Assembly: GCA_002368665.1 (NCBI GenBank)
Contig: DFEK01000008.1
Location: forward strand, 186,001 to 250,000
Length of the DNA stretch: 64,000 bases
Direction of reading: 5' to 3'
From: Lachnospiraceae bacterium UBA3804
GTDB taxonomy: Bacteria > Bacillota > Clostridia > Lachnospirales > Lachnospiraceae
The notes below the pieces were generated by a model. The model was given only the letters and a program-made list of their open reading frames with translations. It ran no database searches and had not been told where the DNA came from. How positions within the stretch are numbered: the first letter of the stretch is position 1; the number at the start of each line of letters is the position of its first letter. Shown here piece after piece: positions 24,897 through 33,644 of this stretch. The position numbers were made by a program, and so were the translations under genes.

Positions 24897-24970
24897 TTTG
24901 TGATTTTTCAACAAAACAATAAGCGCTCGTATAGCACTTTTGTATATTCTTAAAAAAGTTTTAAAAAAAT

Positions 24971-25019
24971 ACTCCTATTTTCGATTAAAATAGATTATAA
25001 TCGAGGATAGGAGTTTTTT
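24971..25019 (+). terminator. Terminator of the ribosomal gene run
   Basis: A long hairpin: ACTCCTAT (24971-24978) pairs with ATAGGAGT (25007-25014) and TCGAT with ATCGA inside, followed by TTTTTT. It separates rplQ from pilT. Confidence 0.8.
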
Positions 25020-25047
25020 ATTATACCAACAAAGGGGAGGACTTATA

Positions 25048-26094
25048 ATGAATTTTGAAGAGTTGGTTGCTTATGCCAAAGAGAGAAGTTGTTCCGATAT
25101 TCATATTACCGTCGGAACCAACGTAGCAATCAGACGTTACGGTACATTGGAAATCCTTGATCCCGCACCTACTGCAGAAGAATCCAGAAACATGATTTTC
25201 TCCGTTCTTGAGCAGGATGAAGTGGATGAAGTTTTATCCGGTAAGGATATCGACGTCGGTGTTATGCTTCGTGATGAGACCCGTATCCGTGTAAACGTAT
25301 ATCATCAGAGAAATAATATCGCAGCTTCCATTCGTATCCTGAATCAGTATATTCCCACATTTGAGGAACTTGGTCTTCCTCCCGTTATTGAGGATATCGC
25401 GATGAAGCCCCGTGGACTTGTTCTCGTTACCGGTCCTACCGGTTCCGGTAAGTCTACCACATTGGCTTCCATGGTAGAATATATCAACAACAAATATCCG
25501 TGCCACATCATGACCATCGAGGATCCTATCGAGTACGTATATCCTCATAAGAAAGCCATGATTCATCAGCGTGAAGTAGGACGTGACGTAGAAAGCTTCC
25601 ATGCAGCTCTTCGTTCCGTACTTCGTGAAGACCCGGATATCATTCTCGTAGGAGAAATGAGAGACTATGAGACCATTTCCGCAGCAATCACCGCAGCAGA
25701 AACCGGTCACTTGGTTCTTTCCACTCTTCATACAACGAGTGCAGCTCAGACCGTTGAACGTATCATCGATGCCTGCCCTGCAGATGCACAGGAACAGATT
25801 CGTGCACAGTTCGTTAACGTTATCCAGGCTGTATTCTCCCAGCAGCTGCTTCCCTTGGCAGATGGCCAGGGCCGTGTAGTTGCAACCGAGACCATGATCG
25901 CAAACTATGCAATCAAGAACCTGATCGCAGAGCAGAAGACCAACCAGATCAACTCCGCAATCCAGTCCGGACGTGCTCAGGGTATGAAGACCATGAATGA
26001 CGACCTTGCTTCCCTGGTAAGAAGAGGATTGATCGAAAGAGCAGATGCTCTGGCAGTATCTCCCGATCCGGTTTCCTTATCCAAGGCACTGTAA
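25048..26094 (+). CDS. pilT: PilT-family type IV pilus retraction ATPase
   Basis: A 348-residue secretion-superfamily ATPase. In type IV pilus systems PilT powers retraction and twitching. The N-terminal domain (~1-100) is followed by Walker A GPTGSGKSTT (~residue 132), the Asp box TIEDPIEY, Walker B DIILVGEMRD, the His box TGHLVLSTLHT, and the PilT-typical AIKNLIAEQKTNQI near the end. AAAGGGGAGG precedes the ATG. No other pilus gene is near; it stands alone between two terminators, so partners must lie elsewhere. PilT and PilU cannot be told apart fully from sequence, but the AIRNLIRE-like motif supports PilT. Confidence 0.9.
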   Translation: MNFEELVAYAKERSCSDIHITVGTNVAIRRYGTLEILDPAPTAEESRNMIFSVLEQDEVDEVLSGKDIDVGVMLRDETRIRVNVYHQRNNIAASIRILNQYIPTFEELGLPPVIEDIAMKPRGLVLVTGPTGSGKSTTLASMVEYINNKYPCHIMTIEDPIEYVYPHKKAMIHQREVGRDVESFHAALRSVLREDPDIILVGEMRDYETISAAITAAETGHLVLSTLHTTSAAQTVERIIDACPADAQEQIRAQFVNVIQAVFSQQLLPLADGQGRVVATETMIANYAIKNLIAEQKTNQINSAIQSGRAQGMKTMNDDLASLVRRGLIERADALAVSPDPVSLSKAL

Positions 26095-26116
26095 TTATTA
26101 TCATAACGAATCCAAA

Positions 26117-26146
26117 GAGGTTCTCCGTAAGGAGGACCTCTTTTTT
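26117..26146 (+). terminator. Intrinsic terminator after pilT
   Basis: GAGGTTCTCC-GTAA-GGAGGACCTC (one internal mismatch) followed by TTTTTT. Confidence 0.9.
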
Positions 26147-26175
26147 ATGCATTAATACAATTGCGGGCCGGACGG

Positions 26176-26209
26176 CAAATCATGTCGTGCTTGCACGAGG
26201 ACGCATTTG
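26176..26209. other. GC-rich imperfect palindrome
   Basis: CAAAT and TCGTGC on the left pair with GCACGA and ATTTG on the right around a short centre, inside a GC-rich stretch (26160-26230) between pilT and the traX promoter. It resembles an extragenic palindrome; no role can be assigned. Confidence 0.4.
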
Positions 26210-26242
26210 ACGGGCGACGCGACAGCCAAGCATGCACCTAAC

Positions 26243-26271
26243 TTGCAATTTCAAGTCTCTAAGCGTATGAT
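26243..26271 (+). promoter_or_regulatory. SigA promoter of the traX-ecf operon
   Basis: TTGCAA (26243-26248), a 17-bp spacer and TATGAT (26266-26271). Predicted +1 is near 26278. The genes from 26316 to 29692 are spaced closely enough to be one transcript. Confidence 0.65.
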
Positions 26272-26315
26272 AAAATAGATTTCGAATGGGCATTTATCAA
26301 CGGAAAGGCGGCAGC

Positions 26316-27080
26316 GTGAAAGAAGTTAACCGCAGCACAGTTAAATGGATCGCGATCATTACGATGTTCATCGACCATACCCGGCTTACGCTTTTTACCG
26401 CGAATACGCAGACCATGGCGATTGTAAGGCAGATTATTTACGGAATCGGACGCCTTGCATTCCCGTTGTTTGTATATTTACTGGTGGACGGCTTCTACCG
26501 CACAAGGTCGAGGGAGAAATTTTTCGTGCGTCTCTTTATCTTTGCCGCGTTGTCGGAGGTGCCTTTTGATTTGATGCGCTTCCACAAACTGCTTTCGTTT
26601 GACAAGCAGAATGTCATGTGGACGCTTTTATTCGGCTTCGGAGCCATGTGGGTTTTAGAAGGCGTTCGTAAGAATTTCAAGGAAAAGAAAAGGCTCTGTC
26701 TGCTTATGCAGGTGCTGGTTTCCCTTGTTGCCATCGTATTCGGTTATATGGCGCACTCGGACTACGGCTATGTGGGCGTGGCCTGCGTTTTAACCGTGTA
26801 TTTCTGCCGCAAAGCGGAGAACATGTTTCCCGCCGGCTATCCGATCCGTGCGGATATGATGGGATATATAGCGGCCGTGATGCTACTTTTAATTGTCAAT
26901 GAAATGGAGATCGTGGCGCTTCTCGGAATGCTTTTGATCTGGAATTATCACGGAAAACCGGGACAGAGGATCCCGATGTTGATCAGTTACGGATTCTATC
27001 CGTTGCATATACTGTTGTTATTAACCGCCGGGGGGTTAATTCACCCGCAGGCGAATATTATATCCATGCTGCATTTCTAG
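26316..27080 (+). CDS. TraX-family membrane protein
   Basis: A 254-residue protein with about eight hydrophobic segments, in the TraX family (named for F-pilin acetylation; many chromosomal members have unknown acyltransferase-like roles). Family blocks are KWIAIITMFIDHTRL, IGRLAFPLFVYLLVDGFYRT, ALSEVPFDLM and a late YGFYPLHILLL. The GTG at 26316 follows AAAGGCGG; ATG at 26286 is the alternative start. It precedes ecfA1 by 18 bp, so it appears to be the first gene of the ECF operon. No link between TraX and vitamin uptake is known to me. Confidence 0.78.
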   Translation: MKEVNRSTVKWIAIITMFIDHTRLTLFTANTQTMAIVRQIIYGIGRLAFPLFVYLLVDGFYRTRSREKFFVRLFIFAALSEVPFDLMRFHKLLSFDKQNVMWTLLFGFGAMWVLEGVRKNFKEKKRLCLLMQVLVSLVAIVFGYMAHSDYGYVGVACVLTVYFCRKAENMFPAGYPIRADMMGYIAAVMLLLIVNEMEIVALLGMLLIWNYHGKPGQRIPMLISYGFYPLHILLLLTAGGLIHPQANIISMLHF

Positions 27081-27098
27081 GCAGGGAGCGGATTATTA

Positions 27099-27977
27099 AT
27101 GGACAATTCGATCATTCAGACCAATCAAATATCGTATGACTATGTCCGGACGGATGAAAACGGCGAGGTGGAGAGCGTTCACCGCGCCTTAACTGCCGTG
27201 GATCTAAAAGTATCGGCCGGAGATTTCATCACCATCCTCGGGCATAACGGCTCCGGCAAATCCACGCTTGCCAAGCATTTAAATGCTCTTTTGGTGCCCA
27301 CGGAGGGAACCGTTATCGTGGATGGCAAAGATACGGCGGATGAAGAGAAGATCCTCGAGATCCGTCAGTGCGCGGGAATGATCTTTCAAAACCCCGACAA
27401 TCAGATCATCGGAACCGTGGTGGAAGAGGATGTGGCTTTCGGACCCGAGAACATGGGTGTTCCGCCGAAAGAGATCGCAGAGCGTGTCAAGGAAAGCCTG
27501 ATTACGGTCGGTATGGCCGACTATGCCGAGGCGTCCCCGAATAAACTCTCGGGCGGTCAGAAGCAGCGTGTCTCCATCGCAGGTGTTCTTGCAATGCATC
27601 CGAAATGCATCATTATGGACGAGCCGACGGCAATGCTCGATCCGCAGGGACGAAAGGAAGTTATCCGCGCGGCAAGGGCGTTAAACGACGTAGAGAAGAT
27701 TACGATTATTTTGATCACCCACTATATGGAAGAGGCGATTTATTCCGACCGGATCTTTGTGATGGACCGGGGAAAAATCGTCATGCAGGGTACACCGAAG
27801 GAAATCTTTTCCAGACCCGAAGAACTGAAGAAATACCGCATGAGCCTTCCGCAGGCAACGGAGGTGGCATATCGCTTAAAGAAAGAGGGTATCGACCTTC
27901 CGGACGGTATTTTGGAGAAAAAAGAGCTGGCGAAGGCATGCGTCGAATACCTTGCAAAGAAGAAGCAGGAAGTATAA
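27099..27977 (+). CDS. ecfA1: Energy-coupling factor transporter ATPase EcfA1
   Basis: 292 residues. One of the paired ATPases of group II ECF transporters, which take up vitamins and metals through exchangeable S components. Walker A GHNGSGKSTLAKH, Q-loop FQNPDNQIIGTVVEEDVAFG, signature LSGGQKQR and Walker B CIIMDEPTAMLD are intact. The Q-loop form QNPDNQ is the EcfA1 type. GGGAGCGG precedes the ATG. The stop adjoins the ecfA2 start. Confidence 0.95.
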   Translation: MDNSIIQTNQISYDYVRTDENGEVESVHRALTAVDLKVSAGDFITILGHNGSGKSTLAKHLNALLVPTEGTVIVDGKDTADEEKILEIRQCAGMIFQNPDNQIIGTVVEEDVAFGPENMGVPPKEIAERVKESLITVGMADYAEASPNKLSGGQKQRVSIAGVLAMHPKCIIMDEPTAMLDPQGRKEVIRAARALNDVEKITIILITHYMEEAIYSDRIFVMDRGKIVMQGTPKEIFSRPEELKKYRMSLPQATEVAYRLKKEGIDLPDGILEKKELAKACVEYLAKKKQEV

Positions 27978-28820
27978 ATGGAATTAAAATGCGAAAAACT
28001 GACATATGAATATGATGCGGGTACATCCATGGCCAAGAGGGCAGTGGATGAGATCAGCCTGACCATTCCGTCGGGACAGTTCGTCGGCATCGTCGGTCAC
28101 ACGGGAAGCGGCAAAACGACATTCGTCCAGCTTCTGGACGGGCTGTTAAAACCGACAGCGGGCGTTGTGTCTTTGGACGGCGTGGATATCGCATCCAAAG
28201 GATTTGACCGAAGGAGCATGCGAAGCAGCGTGGGAATCGTTTTTCAGTATCCCGAGTACCAGCTCTTTGAATCGACGGTTTTAAAGGATGTATCCTTCGG
28301 ACCGAAAAATCAGGGTCTTACGGACGAGGAGGCCGCCAAAGCGGCAGCCGAAGCACTGAGGAAAGTCGGAATTGAGGAGGAGGTCTTTCCTTCTTCTCCG
28401 TTTGAACTCTCCGGCGGGCAGAGAAGAAGGGTCGCCATCGCGGGTGTAATCGCAATGGAACCGAAGATTCTGATCCTGGATGAGCCGACGGCAGGTCTGG
28501 ATCCGGCCGGCAGAGAGGAAATCCTGGGACTTCTTTCGAATCTTTGGAAGGACGGAATGACCGTAATCCTGGTATCCCACAGCATGGAAGATGTGGCACG
28601 CTATGTGGAGCGTATCTTAGTGATGGATCGAGGCAAAATCTTTCTGGACGGTGCGCCGAGAGAGGTATTTTCGCATAGCGAAGAACTCGAAGCCATCGGT
28701 TTGGCCGCACCGGAAGTATCGTATATATTAAAAGCACTGAAAGATGCGGGAATTGATGTGGATCCGACGATCACGACCGTGGAAGAGGCAGTTAAGGAGA
28801 TTAAGCGTAAACTATGTTAA
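27978..28820 (+). CDS. ecfA2: Energy-coupling factor transporter ATPase EcfA2
   Basis: 280 residues. Second ATPase of the ECF module. Walker A GHTGSGKTTFVQ, Q-loop FQYPEYQLFESTVLKDVSFG (the YPEYQLF form typical of EcfA2), signature LSGGQRRR and Walker B LILDEPTAGLDP are intact. It starts immediately after the ecfA1 stop and overlaps ecfT by 7 bp. Confidence 0.95.
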   Translation: MELKCEKLTYEYDAGTSMAKRAVDEISLTIPSGQFVGIVGHTGSGKTTFVQLLDGLLKPTAGVVSLDGVDIASKGFDRRSMRSSVGIVFQYPEYQLFESTVLKDVSFGPKNQGLTDEEAAKAAAEALRKVGIEEEVFPSSPFELSGGQRRRVAIAGVIAMEPKILILDEPTAGLDPAGREEILGLLSNLWKDGMTVILVSHSMEDVARYVERILVMDRGKIFLDGAPREVFSHSEELEAIGLAAPEVSYILKALKDAGIDVDPTITTVEEAVKEIKRKLC

Positions 28821-29692
28821 AAGATATCACCCTGGGACAATATTACCGGGCGAACTCCGTCATTCACAGCCTTGACCCAAGGATCAAGCTGGTGGGTTCC
28901 CTGGTATACATGGTTTCCCTCTTTCTTTTTAACAATCTCATCAGTTATACGGCTGCGGCTTTGTTTTTGTTCTTTATCATCGGACTTTCGAAGGTTCCGC
29001 TTTCGTTTATGTTGCGCGGTATGAAGACGGTTATTTTTATCATGGTCTTTACCGTGATCTACAATGTCTTTATGGGAACGGGTACCGTGATCGCGGAATT
29101 CTGGTATTTCAGGATCACGTACGAAGGCATATTAAACGCCGCCTGCATGTTTGTCCGGCTTTTCCTTCTGATCGTGGGCTCGTCGCTTCTGACACTGACG
29201 ACAACGCCCAATCAGTTAACGGATGGCCTGGAGAGCCTGTTTTCACCCTTGAAGATCTTCCGCGTGCCGGTGCATGAAATGGCAATGATGATGTCGATTG
29301 CGCTTCGTTTTATCCCGATCCTCATGGAAGAAACGGATAAAATCATGAAGGCACAGATCGCACGTGGTGCGGATCTCGAAAGTAAAAATATCTTCGTTCG
29401 CGTAAAAGGGCTGCTCCCGATCCTGGTGCCGCTATTTATCTCGGCCTTTCGAAGAGCCGGAGATCTGGCGCTGGCGATGGAGGCAAGGTGCTATCACGGA
29501 GGCAAAGGAAGGACACGCATGCGCGTCATGCGCCTTATGATCCGCGACTACATATCAATCCTTATTCTGGCGGCATATCTTGCAGGGATGATCCTGCTCG
29601 GAATCCGCTGCAAGGGATTCATGGAGTATCTCGTACCCGAGCTGCAATGCGCAGCACATGTTGTGAAGAATTGGGTGATTAATTTGTTCTAA
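28814..29692 (+). CDS. ecfT: Energy-coupling factor transporter transmembrane protein EcfT
   Basis: 292 residues. The membrane subunit that joins S components to the ATPases. Several hydrophobic segments are seen, starting TLGQYYRANSVIHSLDPR, then the two coupling-helix motifs AQIARGAD and AMEARCYHGGKGRT, which contact EcfA2 and EcfA1. It overlaps the ecfA2 end by 7 bp. No S component is in the window, as expected for the shared group II system. A non-coding element separates it from truA. Confidence 0.94.
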   Translation: MLKDITLGQYYRANSVIHSLDPRIKLVGSLVYMVSLFLFNNLISYTAAALFLFFIIGLSKVPLSFMLRGMKTVIFIMVFTVIYNVFMGTGTVIAEFWYFRITYEGILNAACMFVRLFLLIVGSSLLTLTTTPNQLTDGLESLFSPLKIFRVPVHEMAMMMSIALRFIPILMEETDKIMKAQIARGADLESKNIFVRVKGLLPILVPLFISAFRRAGDLALAMEARCYHGGKGRTRMRVMRLMIRDYISILILAAYLAGMILLGIRCKGFMEYLVPELQCAAHVVKNWVINLF

Positions 29693-29698
29693 AGCTTT

Positions 29699-30093
29699 GG
29701 GGGAGCCGCCTAGATTTGTACATTCCATGGCCCTTGGGGGAGCCGCCTAGATTCGTACATTCCCTGGCCCTTGGGGGGAGCCGCCTAGATTCGCATTCAC
29801 GTCTTCGGGGCGCGGCTCTCGCCTTATTTCACTACGTAGCGGTACATAAGACGCTACAGAACAGCGTCTAAGTACCGACGTAGTTCAAAAGCCCGCTCAG
29901 ACGTAAATACAAATCTCTCGGCTCCTGCAAAGAGGAAGTTCATTTATCATGTGTGATAATCGAGCCGTACGCATGTAGGCTTCGTAAAGGGTGAGTTTAA
30001 ATCGAGGGTATTGTGCCGTTGAATAGATTTAGCCGGTGCACCCCCGAAGATTTACCGAATCCCTGTCGAAGGCGTGATGCGTACGTGCGAGCC
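29699..30093 (-). repeat. Non-coding repeat element, copy B (inverted relative to copy A), with three iterons
   Basis: This gap of ~430 bp between ecfT and truA holds no credible gene. Read on the minus strand it matches 7657-8084 block by block: GGCTCGCACGTACGCATCAC, then TTAAACTCACC, CTACATGC-ACGGCTCGA, CCTCTTTGCAGGAGCCGAG, GTCGGTACTTA and three AATCTAGGCGGCTCCC iterons (plus-strand positions 29773-29791, 29736-29753 and 29699-29716, ~37 bp apart). Unmatched stretches between blocks show that the copies have diverged for some time. It interrupts the usual ecfT-truA linkage. Confidence 0.75.
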
Positions 30094-30123
30094 AACATCC
30101 ATTAATGAGTAATAGGAAACGAT

Positions 30124-30864
30124 ATGAAACGAATTAAACTTACGGTTGCGTATGACGGGACGGATTTCCATGGGTGGCAGATCCAGCCGGGAGTTCGGAC
30201 CGTGGAAGGAGAACTGAATACGGCCTTGTCGGAGCTGACGAAGGAAGAGATAACGGTTATCGGAGCGAGCCGGACGGATGCGGGCGTGCATGCGAACGGA
30301 AATGTTGCCGTTTTTGATACGGAGTCGACGATCCCGCCCGAGCGTTTTATGCAGGCGCTCAATACGTATCTGCCGCAGGATGTAAAGGTTGTTTCATCCT
30401 GTGAGGTCGCAGGGGATTTTCACCCGCGCAAATGCGACTGCGTTAAGACATACGAGTACCGGATCCATAATTCGCAGATTCCGGATCCGTTAAGAGTGCG
30501 CTATACTTGGGACTATCAAAGACCGCTTGATGAGAAAAGGATGAGGGAAGCTGCGCAGTATCTTGTCGGAACACATGATTTTGCGGGCTATGCAAGCGTT
30601 CATACGCAGGCGGAAACAACGGTCCGGACCGTGTATTCGATAGAGGTACAAAGAGACGGCGAAGAAATTTCCGTTCTTGTGAAAGGGAGCGGATTCCTAT
30701 ATAATATGGTTCGGATAATTGCAGGCACACTGACGGAGGTCGGGTGCGGCAATCACGAGCCGGAATGGGTGAAACTTGCACTCGATGCGTGCGACAGAAC
30801 GCTCTCGGGTCCGACGGCACCGCCGCAGGGACTTACGTTAAAAGAGATCAAATATGCGGATTAG
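30124..30864 (+). CDS. truA: tRNA pseudouridine synthase A (syntenic copy)
   Basis: A 246-residue TruA. Catalytic block GASRTDAGVHANGNVAVF, FHPRKCDCVKTYEYRIHNSQ and GSGFLYNMVRIIAGTL are present. It keeps the conserved position after ecfT, so it is probably the ancestral copy; the other copy is at 2171-2914, and the two are clearly divergent in sequence. AGGAAAC precedes the ATG. An AGCS transporter gene follows after 27 bp and may be cotranscribed. Possible specialisation of the two copies (different positions or RNAs) is inference. Confidence 0.92.
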   Translation: MKRIKLTVAYDGTDFHGWQIQPGVRTVEGELNTALSELTKEEITVIGASRTDAGVHANGNVAVFDTESTIPPERFMQALNTYLPQDVKVVSSCEVAGDFHPRKCDCVKTYEYRIHNSQIPDPLRVRYTWDYQRPLDEKRMREAAQYLVGTHDFAGYASVHTQAETTVRTVYSIEVQRDGEEISVLVKGSGFLYNMVRIIAGTLTEVGCGNHEPEWVKLALDACDRTLSGPTAPPQGLTLKEIKYAD

Positions 30865-30891
30865 CAAATCCGATTCGAAAGGACGAAACCA

Positions 30892-32511
30892 ATGGAAACA
30901 GAACTGTTACAGTCGATGTTTGCCGGAATGGTACAGGCAGTACAAACAATCGGCGAGTATAAATATACTTTTGTCGACCTACTTACGGATGTCAATGACA
31001 TAATCAATACCGTAATCTGGGTGCGGATCGGACTTTGGCTTTTGATCGGTACGGGCATTATCTTGACCTGCTTAACCGGTTTCTTCCAGGTTACCCATGT
31101 CGGCCACTGGATGAAAAAAACCATCGGCGGAGTATTCCAAAAATCCGCTCATAATAAAAAGGAAAAAGCCAGCGTTTCCCAGTTCCAGGCGCTCTGTACG
31201 GCGCTGGCCGCAACGATCGGTACCGGAAATATTGCCGGCGTGGCGGCAGCAATCACCATCGGCGGACCGGGTGCCGTTTTCTGGATGTGGGTTGCCGCAT
31301 TCTTCGGCATGATGACCAATTTCTCCGAAAACATTCTCGGAATTTTCTTCCGTCGCAAGAATAAAAACGGCGAATGGTCCGGTGGTGCAATGTACTATCT
31401 GCAGGACGGCCTCGGCGGCAAGGATAAACCTAAATTTTTCCGGGTGATCGGCAGGGTGCTGGCGATACTTTTTGCCATTTGTGCCATTCTGGCTGCATTC
31501 GGTATCGGAAACATGGGACAGATTAACAAAATAACCCTGAACATGCAATCTGCGTTCTTCGACAAGGTGGAATTACAACCGCTTTTCGGTGTTTTGCCAA
31601 CCGTTCCCACAATTATCGGTGTAATCATCATGGCAGTGGGTGCCGTGATTATTATCGGCGGCGTAAAAAGAATCGCAGCGGTAGCGGAGAAGGTTGTTCC
31701 TTTTATGGCAATTCTGTATATCCTCGGAGCCCTGGTGATTATCTTAAACCATATTTCGAGTGTGGGTCCCGCATTTGCTTCCATCTTTAAGCTGGCATTC
31801 GGAATGAAGGCAGTGGCCGGCGGTACGGCAGGATATCTTTTTAAACAGGCCGTGGTTCAGGGATGCAAACGAGGCGTCTTCTCCAATGAAGCAGGTCTCG
31901 GTTCCTCTGTTATGGTACATTCGAATTCCGATGTAAAAGAACCGGTAAAACAGGGTCTTTGGGGTATTTTCGAAGTGTTTGCGGATACCATCGTGGTCTG
32001 CTCCATGACTGCACTGGTGGTCCTCACCTCCGGATACATCAATCTGGAAACCGGAGCGTTTGTTGCACCGAAAGGGATTTCGGACGCAAACCTTGTAGCC
32101 AAAGCATTCGGAAATGTCTTCGGTGCTCCCGGCGAGTGGTTCATTGCGATCGCGGTTTTCCTCTTTGCATTTACCACCGTGCTTGGCTGGTCGCATTACG
32201 GCAGCAAGGCCGTTGAATATCTGATCAATGAAAAAGCGGTAATTGCCTTCCGCATTATCTTCGTGGGCTTTATGATTGTGGGTGCAATCTCCACATCGAG
32301 CCTTGCATGGGATGTTTCCGATACCTTTAACGGAATGATGATGATCCCGAACTTGATCGGCGTACTGAGTCTCTCACCGCTGGTATTCAAACTTACGAAG
32401 AATTATACGGACCGCAGGATTAAGGGAAAGAAGGATGTAAAACCCATGCTTTCCTATGATCCCGAGATCCAGAAAGAGCATGAGGCTTTGGTGGAAGCGG
32501 GCGCGGAATAA
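30892..32511 (+). CDS. AGCS-family sodium:alanine/amino-acid symporter
   Basis: A 539-residue AGCS (AlsT/DagA/AgcS) transporter with ~11 hydrophobic segments. Family blocks are QALCTALAATIGTGNIAGVA, GGPGAVFWMWVAAFFGM, GGAMYYLQDGLG, GCKRGVFSNEAGLGSS and TTVLGWSHYGSKAVEYL. It is likely to import alanine or glycine with sodium. It is longer than typical at the N-terminus (~45 residues before the first segment). It is the first of four membrane-protein genes that separate truA from rplM. Confidence 0.92.
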   Translation: METELLQSMFAGMVQAVQTIGEYKYTFVDLLTDVNDIINTVIWVRIGLWLLIGTGIILTCLTGFFQVTHVGHWMKKTIGGVFQKSAHNKKEKASVSQFQALCTALAATIGTGNIAGVAAAITIGGPGAVFWMWVAAFFGMMTNFSENILGIFFRRKNKNGEWSGGAMYYLQDGLGGKDKPKFFRVIGRVLAILFAICAILAAFGIGNMGQINKITLNMQSAFFDKVELQPLFGVLPTVPTIIGVIIMAVGAVIIIGGVKRIAAVAEKVVPFMAILYILGALVIILNHISSVGPAFASIFKLAFGMKAVAGGTAGYLFKQAVVQGCKRGVFSNEAGLGSSVMVHSNSDVKEPVKQGLWGIFEVFADTIVVCSMTALVVLTSGYINLETGAFVAPKGISDANLVAKAFGNVFGAPGEWFIAIAVFLFAFTTVLGWSHYGSKAVEYLINEKAVIAFRIIFVGFMIVGAISTSSLAWDVSDTFNGMMMIPNLIGVLSLSPLVFKLTKNYTDRRIKGKKDVKPMLSYDPEIQKEHEALVEAGAE

Positions 32512-32568
32512 ATTTCCTGCAACCGTTGGCAGGCAGGACGAGTATTATAATTGGTTTGGAATGAAACA

Positions 32569-33633
32569 ATGGCTAGAAGAAAAGAAAAAGAACAGCGCAA
32601 TAAAATAGAGAACTCCTTAGCAAGAACGGGAGAGGTGATCAAACAGACTGCAGGGAAAATTAAGCATATCAGTGTCGGAAAACTGATCGGCTGGGGCATT
32701 GCCATGGTCTTTATCTTTTTCATCATGAATCCCGGGCTGATTCCTTTTCTTCCCGCAGATATCAAGGAATCACTGCAGGAGATCTGGAAGGATATGTCCG
32801 GCGATGTGGACAAATTGTCGGATTCCTTTTCAATCACACCCTATGCGGTGATCCGTGTCATTGCCATCATTATCGTGATGACGTTTATTGCGACACTTTT
32901 AAAATTCATCTTTGAAAGAATCCGTCCCAAGACACCGAAGACAAAGAGTATTCTGTCTTTGGCTTACAGCGCAACCAATTACCTGATCATTTTTATCACC
33001 GTTTTCTTTTGCCTTGCGGCCATCGGTATTAATTTAACGACGGTGTTTGCCGGTGTCGGAGTGTTGGCGTTGATCATCGGTTTCGGTGCACAGAGCATGG
33101 TATCCGACCTTGTGACAGGTGTATTTGTTGTTTTGGAAGGACAGTTTAATGTCGGTGACATTATCGAAGTCGGCGGCTACCGCGGCATGGTGGAAAGCAT
33201 CGGTATCCGTACCACCACCGTCCGTGATATCGGAAACAATGTAAAAATCATCAACAATTCCGATCTTCGCAATGTCCTGAACCGTTCGCTTTCGGTAAGT
33301 GTGGCATCCACAACCGTCAGTGTTTCGTATGATACCGATCTTGAGAAAGCGGAAGCAATCATTGCGGACCTTCTTCCGAAAGTGAAAGAAAAATATCCGG
33401 AAATCTTTTCCGCCGTACCGGAATATATCGGCGTGGACAATCTCGGCGAGAGCGGAGTGGAGTTGAAATTTATTGCCAAGGTAAGCGAGCAGAATATCTA
33501 TACGGCACCGCGTCTTTTAAACCGTGAGATCAAAATCTGTTTTGATAAAGAGGGAATTGAAATTCCGTTTAACCAAATTGTGGTACATGAAGCAAAGAAT
33601 GATTCCGCCAAAACCGACGAAATCGCAAAGTGA
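32569..33633 (+). CDS. MscS-family mechanosensitive ion channel
   Basis: 354 residues. A charged N-terminus, then membrane segments at about 45-65, 90-110 and 130-175, the last being the pore helix, rich in Gly and Ala (FAGVGVLALIIGFGAQSMVS), followed by the beta domain QFNVGDIIEVGGYRGMVESI. This is a small-conductance MscS/YggB-type channel for osmotic release. The start is taken at ATG 32569; it has only a weak ribosome binding site (GGAATGAA), with TATAAT at 32546-32551 close by but no good -35. Confidence 0.9.
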   Translation: MARRKEKEQRNKIENSLARTGEVIKQTAGKIKHISVGKLIGWGIAMVFIFFIMNPGLIPFLPADIKESLQEIWKDMSGDVDKLSDSFSITPYAVIRVIAIIIVMTFIATLLKFIFERIRPKTPKTKSILSLAYSATNYLIIFITVFFCLAAIGINLTTVFAGVGVLALIIGFGAQSMVSDLVTGVFVVLEGQFNVGDIIEVGGYRGMVESIGIRTTTVRDIGNNVKIINNSDLRNVLNRSLSVSVASTTVSVSYDTDLEKAEAIIADLLPKVKEKYPEIFSAVPEYIGVDNLGESGVELKFIAKVSEQNIYTAPRLLNREIKICFDKEGIEIPFNQIVVHEAKNDSAKTDEIAK

Positions 33634-33644
33634 GGTAAATGCAT

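Noticed and set aside
24991..25001. TATAAT in the rplQ-pilT gap as a pilT promoter
   Set aside because: It lies inside the terminator hairpin and has no -35 at proper spacing.
32526..32551. TTGGCA ... TATAAT as a promoter for the MscS gene
   Set aside because: The spacer is only 14 bp, too short for a sigma-A promoter; only the -10 remains plausible.
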